Source: JAMHZE01 sp964424715
Lineage (GTDB): Bacteria > Pseudomonadota > Alphaproteobacteria > Rickettsiales > UBA8987
Direction: 5' to 3'
Assembly (NCBI GenBank): GCA_964424715.1
Contig: CAYRJW010000009.1
Span: 1 to 38,469, forward strand
DNA length: 38,469 bases
The notes under the pieces are model-generated. The model saw nothing but the letters and a program-made list of their open reading frames with translations. It searched no databases and was not told the origin of the DNA. The position numbers were made by a program, and so were the translations under genes. Positions 1 to 7,593 of the stretch are shown here, piece after piece. Within the stretch, counting starts at the first letter, position 1, and each line of letters begins with the position of its first letter.

Positions 1-289
1 GCAGCAATATATTATATGGCGGCTTATGTTCCTTTATCATCCGCGCTTCCAGCAGCAGCGCCTCGGTCTCAGAACGGGTGGTGATGATCTCAACCCGGCT
101 CACCTTGAACACCATGCGCGCAATGCGCCCCGGCAACTGCGCCACCAGAACATATTGCGCCAGCCGGTTGCGCAGGTTCTTCGCCTTACCAATGTAAAGT
201 ATCCTCCCCGACACATCTATCATGCGATAGATACCCGGCATGGTCGTTGTGTTTGCAACTACCTGTTTAATTATTTCAACGCCGTTCAT
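1..289 (-). CDS. uvrC: UvrABC excinuclease subunit C, N-terminal part (runs off window)
   Basis: UvrC makes the two incisions around DNA lesions in nucleotide excision repair. Only the first 96 codons are present and the gene leaves the window at base 1. Translated from the ATG at 289-287, the protein shows the GIY-YIG nuclease domain: GIY (about residues 19-21), then YIGKAKNLRNRL, and further on SETEALLLEARMIKEHKPPYNILL, which corresponds to the usual SEAEALLLE...IKxxxPxYN block that closes this domain in UvrC. The start lies 7 bases after the batD stop, so it may be read from the bat operon transcript. No frameshift is visible. The Uvr interaction and C-terminal RNase H-like nuclease domains are outside the window. 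The identification rests on the GIY-YIG block and its UvrC-specific end. Confidence 0.9.
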   Translation of the reverse strand, partial: MNGVEIIKQVVANTTTMPGIYRMIDVSGRILYIGKAKNLRNRLAQYVLVAQLPGRIARMVFKVSRVEIITTRSETEALLLEARMIKEHKPPYNILL

Positions 290-296
290 TGAAATC

Positions 297-2234
297 TTAT
301 TTTGGATTTAATGCTATCAGATCGTCATCGTTCTTTTCCGAGAATGATGACTGGTTAAGTTTTTCTTCGGCCTCTGCGATGATACCTGCGAAAGAATGGC
401 TTAGATAATCCAGATCTATCTTTTTGCCTGCATACAGCACAGAATCAAGCTCTGCCGCATATTTCATGGCCTGAGCCTTGTCGGTGCCGAATCTTTTATT
501 GAGAGCCTGCGCAATTATTATTGTACCGGAATTCTGAGAGATATTTAAATATCTCGCGGCAAATTTCTGTAATAATTCCTGTATCTCCACATAACTTTGT
601 GCCGAAGCCAGACGTGCCGAATAACCTTTATCAAAACTCTCATTTATATTTACCAGATTGTTCTTAGCCCTATTATCCGCTATCACCTTCCTGCCGGAAA
701 CCGCCCTTCTGTTAGGGTTTATCAGCTCATCATCGAACATCTCCCTGTTCCTTCTTGCACCCGTAAGCACCTTGAACGAAATAAAAATGATAACACATAT
801 CATGAATGAAAGCAGTAATATCACCAGATTAGGAGATTGCGGTGAATTCATTATCCGGTTTATTTTCTCTTCCAGACCTACTTCCGGCACCGCCTGCTGG
901 TCTATGCTTATCTGCGGCTGAACCTGTGGCGGTGAGGCTACCGGCGCTTTCACCTTATTAGAATTATCAGCGATCTTATCACCAGTAATGATAGTGATGA
1001 CCTTCCCCGGCAGATTCGCTTTCGCAATTTTATTATCTTTCAGGCTCCAGTAATTTATATTTAATTCAGGCAGTGTAAGCATGCCAGATTTCTGTGGGAT
1101 AAATGTAAATGTCTGAGTCCTGGTCCCTCTTATCCGCGAAGTGACATCGCCGGTACCTTCAACGAATTCCTTATTATTTACCGCCTTGTCAGAGTAAACT
1201 TTAAAATCGTCTGAGGTAAATAAATTATCCAGTTCCGGAAGTGCCTCACCGGATTTTCCGTAAGCAGTTATGCGAACTTTCCTTGTTATCGGCTCACCTT
1301 CTTTCGCAGTAACACGTTTATTATCCTGATCATAATTAACATCACTAAGCTCATCATCTATCTGCAGATCATAAAGAGCAAGCCAAGGGTTAACACCTGC
1401 TTCCGCAGGTTTAACATCAAGTGGCACAGTCTTGCTTGCCACGGTGAAAGGCGCATAATCCTTGGTCTGTACTGCCATCCCCATATTCCCGAACGGCGCG
1501 AACAGTGCATCGATCGGTGTTCTCTGCGAGTTACCAAAATCACGCGCGATCTTGCCGCGTAATATAGAAGGCTCAATTTCCACCTTACCCGTATGCAGCG
1601 GCGTTATCAGATATTGCACCTCTATCACCTTATAATTCACCCCATTCAATATCTGGCGCGATGGTTTCGGTTCGCCAAGCTGCTCAACAATAGCATTCTC
1701 GGATTTAGGTTTTACCAGCTCGGCATTGCTTATTTCGCTGATATGGTAAACTATCGTTTTATATAGAACCGGCTCATCTATATATGGGTTCATCTTATCC
1801 ACCTGTACATCTATGAACACCGAATTATCGCTGGTATTTGCCGAAAGCGCCGAAGCCGATTTTACAAATATCCTGAATGACTTCGTAGAAAGCGGCCCTG
1901 CATTCGTCCTCACCGTGATAGAAGGTATCTGGTAAGTGCCTTCCTTATTCGCCATCACATCTAATATCCACGAAACATTCTGCGACTGCATCCCGTTCAC
2001 GAAACTGGTACTCACCTGCTGTTGCTGGCCCAGAACATTAATATCCGAAGGCAGCACCGTAAGGTCCGGTGCGCTTTCCGCCTGCGCGTTTATAAGTTCC
2101 AGCTTTATCTGGAAAGTTTCCGCCACGGAAACATTCTGCCTGTCGATATAAGCCTCAAAACTAACTTCCTGCGCATTAGCAGAGAAGGGTAACAAGGCTG
2201 TTAAAAATAAAATTATGAAAAGTTTTTTTACCAT
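297..2234 (-). CDS. batD: BatD-family protein (oxygen tolerance / aerotolerance operon)
   Basis: BatD proteins are envelope proteins of the MoxR/Bat operon; their biochemical role is not established. The 645-residue product begins with a clear signal peptide (MVKKLFIILFLTALLPFSANA, then QEV), followed by repeated beta-rich domains typical of BatD, with SFEAYIDRQNVSVAETFQIKLEL-type strands near the N terminus. A single transmembrane helix lies near residue 500 (NLVILLLSFMICVIIFISF), with a cytoplasmic tail of about 125 residues. The ATG overlaps the last 7 bases of the upstream batB/C gene, which implies translational coupling. It is the last bat gene, and uvrC follows 7 bases later. The family assignment comes from the topology and from its place after two VWA genes. 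Confidence 0.88.
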   Translation of the reverse strand: MVKKLFIILFLTALLPFSANAQEVSFEAYIDRQNVSVAETFQIKLELINAQAESAPDLTVLPSDINVLGQQQQVSTSFVNGMQSQNVSWILDVMANKEGTYQIPSITVRTNAGPLSTKSFRIFVKSASALSANTSDNSVFIDVQVDKMNPYIDEPVLYKTIVYHISEISNAELVKPKSENAIVEQLGEPKPSRQILNGVNYKVIEVQYLITPLHTGKVEIEPSILRGKIARDFGNSQRTPIDALFAPFGNMGMAVQTKDYAPFTVASKTVPLDVKPAEAGVNPWLALYDLQIDDELSDVNYDQDNKRVTAKEGEPITRKVRITAYGKSGEALPELDNLFTSDDFKVYSDKAVNNKEFVEGTGDVTSRIRGTRTQTFTFIPQKSGMLTLPELNINYWSLKDNKIAKANLPGKVITIITGDKIADNSNKVKAPVASPPQVQPQISIDQQAVPEVGLEEKINRIMNSPQSPNLVILLLSFMICVIIFISFKVLTGARRNREMFDDELINPNRRAVSGRKVIADNRAKNNLVNINESFDKGYSARLASAQSYVEIQELLQKFAARYLNISQNSGTIIIAQALNKRFGTDKAQAMKYAAELDSVLYAGKKIDLDYLSHSFAGIIAEAEEKLNQSSFSEKNDDDLIALNPK

Positions 2235-4066
2235 GGTCTGGGGTTCTTGTTGTTATAGGCTTTGCCGCCGCTTTTTCCCTCTTCATATTTAAAACGGTTC
2301 TTCATAAGTTTCTCCGGATCGCTGGAGATCTTACTCAAAATACTCTTAGCCTGAATATCTAGCTCTTTTTTATCCATATTTCCACCAGATTCTTGCGAAT
2401 TATCACCATCCTCGCCGGAACTATCACCATCCTTCTTCTGCTGCTGTTGGCCGCCCTCTTTACCGCCACCTTGCTGTCCATTATCCTGCTGATCTTTAGC
2501 GTTATTGCCATTCTGGCCATTCCCGCCATCAGGCTTACCTGATTGCGTATCCTTATTATTCTGCCCCTGTCCTCCACCCTGCTGGTCCTGGCTTTTATCT
2601 TTATTATCGCCGTTATCAGACTTATTCTGGTTCTGCTGAAGTTTCTTTGCTATCTCCAGATTTATTTTTGCGTCCTCATGCTTCGGGCTTTTCTTCAGCA
2701 CAGATTCATAAGTTGCTATCGCCTCTTTTATTTTATCCTGCAGTAATTGCGCGTTACCTAAATTATATTCCGCCTCGATATTATTTTGCGCGGCCACAGA
2801 AAATCTATCCTCCGCGCCTTTCATATCACCATCACGGAACAGGCTTGTACCCTTATTATAATCTGATGAATATTTTTCTGCGGCCTCTTTATATTGCCGC
2901 TCCTCATAAAGATCTTTTGCCTGCTGGTCGTCATTCTTGAACATCAAAGTTGTTACTTCTTCCAGCGTTGTCCTTTTTTTTACAGCGCTTTCCTCCGGCA
3001 TGTTCTGTGCGAAACTCTCTCCCGCGAATAACATTACCAATATTGCAGGGAACATCGCCCCACGCCTGAAGAAAGGCAGAATTATAAGTGCCGCAATGAT
3101 AAGCGGGATATAGAACCTGTCATGCCATATCTTCTGCAAACGACTTTTGCTTTTCGCAACATCTATCTGGCTTGTGATTATGCTGATGACTTTCTGTGTA
3201 TCATCGTCACGATATGAACCTTGAATATAATCCTCAAGCCCGGAAAGTTTTATCAGATTTTCTTTTTCCAGTTTTGTCAGAACGGTCTTATCATTCTCTT
3301 TTATGAACCCGCCATTCTTATCCGGTATAGGCGCACCCTCGGTTTTACCGATACCGAAAGAAATTATCTTCCCGTTCCTTACAGAGTTTTTCAGTGATTT
3401 AAGATCCTTCTCATCTTCAAAACCGCCGTCGCTTATCACCAATATATAATTGGCCCCACCACCCATCGATCTAAGTAACAGGTCCGCCGACTTCAATCCA
3501 GCCTCAATATTACTCCCCTGCACCCCAACTAATCCGGTACTTACCGAAGGCAGTAGGTACATAAGAGCGTTCCTGTCATCTGTCACCGGCGAAATGATAT
3601 GCGCCTGATTCGCAAATGCGATGATGCCGATATTGGCAAGGTCAGACTTTTTAATTATATCTACTATCTCCTGCTTCGCGCGCTCCAGCCGCGAAGGTTT
3701 CTCATCAGCCGCATCCATCGATTTTGATATATCCAGCAATATGACCAGATTTATATTCGGCTTATAACTCTCCACCGATTCAAAATCCCAGCGCGGATTC
3801 GCCAGTGCCACCACTAAAAATAACCATATAAAACTAACAATGATAATACGTATCCACGATCTCTTCTTACTCTCACTGCCTTTTATCAGATGCGAGATCA
3901 AATGCTTATCAACAAATTTCTTAAGCTGGTTCAGAGAATAAAAATAATTCCGCCCCGGAAAATATTCAAACAGTAAAAATAGAATAACAAGTAATGCAAG
4001 GCTCAAAGCCGCGAAATTCTCGAAGCCGAAATATTCCCATGAAAAATCTTTGAACGAAAAATCCAT
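2228..4066 (-). CDS. VWA-domain protein with TPR region (BatB/BatC fusion)
   Basis: A 612-residue membrane protein joining two functions that are separate genes (batB, batC) in Bacteroidetes-type operons. Visible order: an N-terminal transmembrane helix (about 15-35), a second around 75-90, a von Willebrand A domain with an intact MIDAS motif DISKS and LVISDGG, a further membrane segment near 320-345 (FYIPLIIAALIILPFF), tetratricopeptide-like helices around 390-460 (YNLGNAQLLQDKIKEAIATYE), and a long low-complexity tail rich in Gln, Asn, Gly and Lys up to about residue 560. The start overlaps the batA stop as TAATG, and the stop overlaps the batD start. MIDAS domains bind a divalent metal and mediate protein contacts, so a scaffold working with batA and MoxR is inferred. 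Confidence 0.87.
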   Translation of the reverse strand: MDFSFKDFSWEYFGFENFAALSLALLVILFLLFEYFPGRNYFYSLNQLKKFVDKHLISHLIKGSESKKRSWIRIIIVSFIWLFLVVALANPRWDFESVESYKPNINLVILLDISKSMDAADEKPSRLERAKQEIVDIIKKSDLANIGIIAFANQAHIISPVTDDRNALMYLLPSVSTGLVGVQGSNIEAGLKSADLLLRSMGGGANYILVISDGGFEDEKDLKSLKNSVRNGKIISFGIGKTEGAPIPDKNGGFIKENDKTVLTKLEKENLIKLSGLEDYIQGSYRDDDTQKVISIITSQIDVAKSKSRLQKIWHDRFYIPLIIAALIILPFFRRGAMFPAILVMLFAGESFAQNMPEESAVKKRTTLEEVTTLMFKNDDQQAKDLYEERQYKEAAEKYSSDYNKGTSLFRDGDMKGAEDRFSVAAQNNIEAEYNLGNAQLLQDKIKEAIATYESVLKKSPKHEDAKINLEIAKKLQQNQNKSDNGDNKDKSQDQQGGGQGQNNKDTQSGKPDGGNGQNGNNAKDQQDNGQQGGGKEGGQQQQKKDGDSSGEDGDNSQESGGNMDKKELDIQAKSILSKISSDPEKLMKNRFKYEEGKSGGKAYNNKNPRPW

Positions 4067-5073
4067 TATAATAATTTACTCCAGTTATATCTTTTTATGA
4101 TGAGCCATAACATCAGCATCATCGCAAGCGAAAGCGGTATCCTGTATAATTGCTCCCGCAATAGATATTCTGCCGTTTCCGCATCGGTCTTTTCCAACTC
4201 ATCTATTTTTGTATATATCTCTTTCAGCGCATTCTCATCGGTCGCGTTAAAATAAGCCCCGCCGGTTTCCTCGGAAACTTTCTTCAGCATCGTCTCATCT
4301 ATCTCAATGCGTGCATAGACTATCCCGCCCAGATCGGTCGGGAACGGCACCGCACCTTTCTTTCCTACACCTATCGAATATATCTTTATCCCGTATGATT
4401 TCGCCAGCCTTGCCGCTTCCAGAGGAGAAATAACGCCCGCCGTATTAGAACCATCCGTCAGCAAAATGATAATGCGCGAACCTTCCGGTCTTTGCAGAAG
4501 TGCTTTCACTGCCAGCGCAACAGCATCACCTATGGCGGTCGCGTCACCCGCCATCCCTATCTCGGAAAGATCAAGCATTGTCGCCACCGATGCAGTATCC
4601 GGCGTAAGCGGCGTTTGCAGATACGCCGAATCGCCGAATAATATCAGCCCCAGCCTGTCACCCTCACGGCTCTTGATGAATTTAGCCGCAACCTTTTTTA
4701 TAACATCCAGCCTGTTGCGGAAATCATTATTGTTAAGGTCAGCAAAATCCAGTGCCAGCATCGATTTAGAAAGATCTATCGCCAGCATTATATCATAACC
4801 CTTGGTCTTGGTCCGGCTGATATGCTCCACCCGCTGCGGATGCATCAGCGCACAAACAACAAGCGCCCATATCACAAACAGATTTATATTGAACCCGGCA
4901 ATTATCTTCCCGTTATCCGTTCTCCTCCCAAACGCTTTTGCAAGCCAGTTAAAATTCGGGTTAAATATCATCGGCACGCCATCTTTCTCGCCACCATTCC
5001 CCGGAATGAACGCAAACACCAGCGGCGGCAGAAGCAGCAAAAGCGCCATAAATGGATATTGGAACGTGAGCAT
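4066..5073 (-). CDS. batA: VWA-domain membrane protein BatA
   Basis: A 335-residue protein. An N-terminal hydrophobic helix (FMALLLLLPPLVFAFI) and a second one near residue 65 precede a von Willebrand A domain with the MIDAS motif DLSKS and a conserved LLTDGSN, and a last membrane helix lies near the C terminus (IPLSLAMMLMLWLII). This is the usual BatA architecture, with the VWA domain between membrane helices and exposed in the periplasm. The stop codon shares one base with the start of the downstream VWA-TPR gene (TAATG), so the two are probably made in a fixed ratio. The start at 5073 is the first ATG before the membrane helix and lies 26 bases after the DUF4381 gene. Confidence 0.88.
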   Translation of the reverse strand: MLTFQYPFMALLLLLPPLVFAFIPGNGGEKDGVPMIFNPNFNWLAKAFGRRTDNGKIIAGFNINLFVIWALVVCALMHPQRVEHISRTKTKGYDIMLAIDLSKSMLALDFADLNNNDFRNRLDVIKKVAAKFIKSREGDRLGLILFGDSAYLQTPLTPDTASVATMLDLSEIGMAGDATAIGDAVALAVKALLQRPEGSRIIILLTDGSNTAGVISPLEAARLAKSYGIKIYSIGVGKKGAVPFPTDLGGIVYARIEIDETMLKKVSEETGGAYFNATDENALKEIYTKIDELEKTDAETAEYLLREQLYRIPLSLAMMLMLWLIIKRYNWSKLL

Positions 5074-5099
5074 AAAATTCTAATCTATATTTTTAATAT

Positions 5100-5588
5100 T
5101 TATATTTTCAACCACGGCTTCACCGCTTTCGCGATAGTAGAAATTTGCTCATTATTCGCCTGAATCTTTTCTTCCGGCATATAAGGAAACTCTACTAATA
5201 TCTCGCCCTTCTTTACCCAGTTAAAATTACTTGGGTCGCGGTTAGAAAGCCATGCCAGCCATTTTTTACCAGCCAGACCAGCGCTTTCCTCACGACCATA
5301 TAATTTTATCGCCAGCCTTTTTAAAATATCATTTACACGGCTGATATTCCTTTTCGCAAGCGTCATATCCTCGTTCGCCGCGATAACATCCAGCTCGCGT
5401 TCAATTTTATACCGCCAGCTTTTCTTATATTTTTTTATCCTGAAATATTTTTTGACCGCAATGAAAACAGCACACAAAACCAGAACCACCACCAGCCACC
5501 ACCCCGGCGCCAGCGGCCACATAGAAGCACTCTCTGGCCCGTGAATATCCCGAAGCTGCGATAGTAATATGGAATTAAAATCTTTCAT
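5100..5588 (-). CDS. DUF4381-domain membrane protein of the moxR/bat operon
   Basis: A 162-residue protein with one transmembrane helix (about 29-46, WWLVVVLVLCAVFIAV), preceded by the family's typical LxxLRDIHxPExxxxWPLAPGWW stretch and followed by a basic cytoplasmic part ending near PWLKI. This matches DUF4381, a small protein found between the DUF58 and first VWA genes of MoxR operons; no function is known. The gene begins 3 bases after the DUF58 stop, so it is certainly co-transcribed. Size and position are normal for the family. Confidence 0.82.
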   Translation of the reverse strand: MKDFNSILLSQLRDIHGPESASMWPLAPGWWLVVVLVLCAVFIAVKKYFRIKKYKKSWRYKIERELDVIAANEDMTLAKRNISRVNDILKRLAIKLYGREESAGLAGKKWLAWLSNRDPSNFNWVKKGEILVEFPYMPEEKIQANNEQISTIAKAVKPWLKI

Positions 5589-5591
5589 AAT

Positions 5592-6482
5592 TTACTTAAG
5601 CCCCAAAGATAATTCTCTCAACACATCATCCTTAGTATTAATATTTATGACCCGTGCATTAAGCCTTATCGCCATTTTGCGGATGTTCTTCTGCTTTTCC
5701 TCGAATATCTTTTTATATTTTGCCACAGCCCTGCGGTTGGATGTATTCACCATTAAACGCTCACCTTCATATTCTACAATAAGCTTCCCGATATCCGGAA
5801 TTACAGCATCACTGTCATCCACCATATTTATAAAAACTATTTCCGGTCTTTTGCCGAGTAGGAACAAATTCTTTTCCAGCATCTCATCCACATTCCTGAA
5901 ATCAGATATGATAAATAGAATATTCGGGTTCGCGCCGATACGTTTCAGATTGAATATTGCACCATCCACCGAGTAATTCTCGTCAATTTCCTTCTCAACA
6001 CAAAGTGCTTTCAATCCATGAAATAAAGATTTCTTACTGCTGACTGGCTTAAGATAAGTGAACCGGTTCTTCTGGTTACCGAATATATACACTCCAACCT
6101 TGTCACTATTCCTGTTCGCCGCAAAACCAAGTATAGCCGCCACTTTTGCTGCTTGTACATTCTTGAAGGTCTTGCGCGTGCCGAAATTCATATAGCTGTT
6201 ATTATCAACCGCAATGATAACATTTCTCTTCCTTTCCTCACGGTAAACCTTCACATGGGTCTTTTGTGAGCGGGCCGAAACGCGCCACTCGATATCGCGC
6301 ACATCATCGCCATAAACATATTCCCGCACCTTATCGAATTCCATCCCCTGCCCCTTGAACGAGGAAAGGAAATTACCCGCAACATCCCCCGAATATTTCT
6401 TTTTCAGGTCCATACCGATACCCTTAGCGGAAGCCTCATATAACAGTAATTCTTTGAAGTTCGGGTAGAGCATATAAATCAA
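5592..6482 (-). CDS. DUF58-domain protein of the moxR/bat operon
   Basis: A 296-residue soluble protein. The DUF58 signature is clear at about residues 53-80: REYVYGDDVRDIEWRVSAR followed by a VYREE stretch. Behind it lies a VWA-like fold (IIAVDNNSYMNFG), where the DxSxS metal motif is degenerate (DNNSY). DUF58 proteins nearly always neighbour MoxR ATPases and are thought to be their partners; the biochemical role is unknown. The start used is the ATG at 6482 (MIYMLYPNF); the in-frame ATG three codons later is an equally possible start. An 80-base gap with repeats separates it from moxR, unlike the tight spacing in the rest of the operon. Confidence 0.87.
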   Translation of the reverse strand: MIYMLYPNFKELLLYEASAKGIGMDLKKKYSGDVAGNFLSSFKGQGMEFDKVREYVYGDDVRDIEWRVSARSQKTHVKVYREERKRNVIIAVDNNSYMNFGTRKTFKNVQAAKVAAILGFAANRNSDKVGVYIFGNQKNRFTYLKPVSSKKSLFHGLKALCVEKEIDENYSVDGAIFNLKRIGANPNILFIISDFRNVDEMLEKNLFLLGKRPEIVFINMVDDSDAVIPDIGKLIVEYEGERLMVNTSNRRAVAKYKKIFEEKQKNIRKMAIRLNARVININTKDDVLRELSLGLK

Positions 6483-6489
6483 GTTCCAA

Positions 6490-6562
6490 GTTTTCTAGCC
6501 TTCAAGTTATCGAGTTCTTTAACTTTCTTGAAAACTAGAAAACCTGAAAACCCGAAAACTAA
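6490..6562. repeat. Intergenic inverted repeat and four tandem octamers
   Basis: Between moxR and the DUF58 gene there is an imperfect palindrome. GTTTTCTAG (6490-6498) and TTCAAG (6501-6506) pair with CTTGAA (527-532 of the same kilobase, i.e. 6527-6532) and CTAGAAAAC (6535-6543). The right half merges into four octamers in tandem at 6531-6562: AAAACTAG, AAAACCTG, AAAACCCG, AAAACTAA. The run stops exactly at the moxR stop codon. In the transcript this would form a hairpin between two operon genes. Confidence 0.75.
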
Positions 6563-7504
6563 TTATCCAACTGCCACCACCTGCAATATCTGCGTGATGA
6601 TATCATCGGTCGTGATATTATCTGCCTCCGCCTCGAACGAAGCCGAGATGCGGTGGCGTAATATTTCCGGTGCCAGCCTCTGCACATGGTGAGGCGCCAC
6701 AAAATCCTGCCCCTCGATAAGCGCCAGCGCCCGTGCGCATTTCAGCAGCGCGATAGAAGCGCGCGGCGATGCGCCATAACGGATAAGGTTTGCAATTTCC
6801 GGGCTGTATTTCGCCGGTTCACGCGTACACATAACAATTGAAACAATGTATTTCTCGATCTTCTCATCAACATATATCTGCTTACATTTTTCGCGCGCGG
6901 CAAATATCTCTTCTATGTCGGTAATAACTTCCTTGTGAAAATGTTTCTTCTTCCCTTCTTCCATCCGGAGTATCTCAAGCTCTTCCTCAAAGCTCGGATG
7001 GTCTATCAGAACCTTCATCATGAACCTGTCCATCTGCGCTTCCGGCAGATCGTAAGTTCCCTCATGCTCGATAGGGTTCTGCGTTGCCACCACCATGAAT
7101 AATTCCGGCAGTTTTGTTGTATTTAAACCAACCGTTACCTGTGCCTCGCCCATCGCCTCTAATAGTGCAGACTGTACTTTTGCAGGCGCGCGGTTTATCT
7201 CATCAGCCAGAATTATATTATTGAATATCGGCCCCGGATGGAACTCGAATCTATCCTTTTCCCGGATGAATACGTCAGAGCCCGTAATATCCGCCGGCAG
7301 CAGGTCAGGCGTGAATTGTATCCGCTTGAATTTCGCATCGATACTTTCGGCAAGTGTTTTAGTCGCAGTGGTTTTCGCCAGCCCCGGCATACCTTCAATA
7401 AGCATGTGCCCGCCTGCTATCAGACAAACCAGCATATTCTCTATGAGGTTTTTCTGCCCAACTATCCTGCCTTCAACATAGTGCTTTATTTTTTCCAGTT
7501 TCAT
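6563..7504 (-). CDS. moxR: MoxR-family AAA+ ATPase
   Basis: A 313-residue AAA+ ATPase, thought to act as a chaperone or remodelling factor on VWA-domain partners. Visible motifs: Walker A GMPGLAKT (38-45), Walker B LADEINRAP, a sensor stretch ATQNPIEHEGTYDLPEAQMDRF that is diagnostic of MoxR, and a C-terminal lid with GASPRAS. The length is normal. It is the first gene of the operon moxR-DUF58-DUF4381-batA-batB/C-batD and has a good promoter upstream (7534-7562). The start at 7504 is an ATG directly before the conserved N-terminal helix. Confidence 0.94.
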   Translation of the reverse strand: MKLEKIKHYVEGRIVGQKNLIENMLVCLIAGGHMLIEGMPGLAKTTATKTLAESIDAKFKRIQFTPDLLPADITGSDVFIREKDRFEFHPGPIFNNIILADEINRAPAKVQSALLEAMGEAQVTVGLNTTKLPELFMVVATQNPIEHEGTYDLPEAQMDRFMMKVLIDHPSFEEELEILRMEEGKKKHFHKEVITDIEEIFAAREKCKQIYVDEKIEKYIVSIVMCTREPAKYSPEIANLIRYGASPRASIALLKCARALALIEGQDFVAPHHVQRLAPEILRHRISASFEAEADNITTDDIITQILQVVAVG

Positions 7505-7533
7505 TTTACTTGCCTGATTTGTGGTTTAGATGT

Positions 7534-7562
7534 CTTATATAGTAGTTATAAAGATTTTTCAA
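7534..7562 (-). promoter_or_regulatory. Sigma70-type promoter for the moxR/bat operon
   Basis: On the minus strand, TTGAAA (7562-7557) and TATAAG (7539-7534) are separated by 17 bases. The predicted transcription start is about 20 bases upstream of the moxR ATG. It sits in the 89-base divergent gap between moxR and putA. Read from sequence only. Confidence 0.55.
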
Positions 7563-7593
7563 ATACCTTAATATATATTAAAAACCCATAAAA

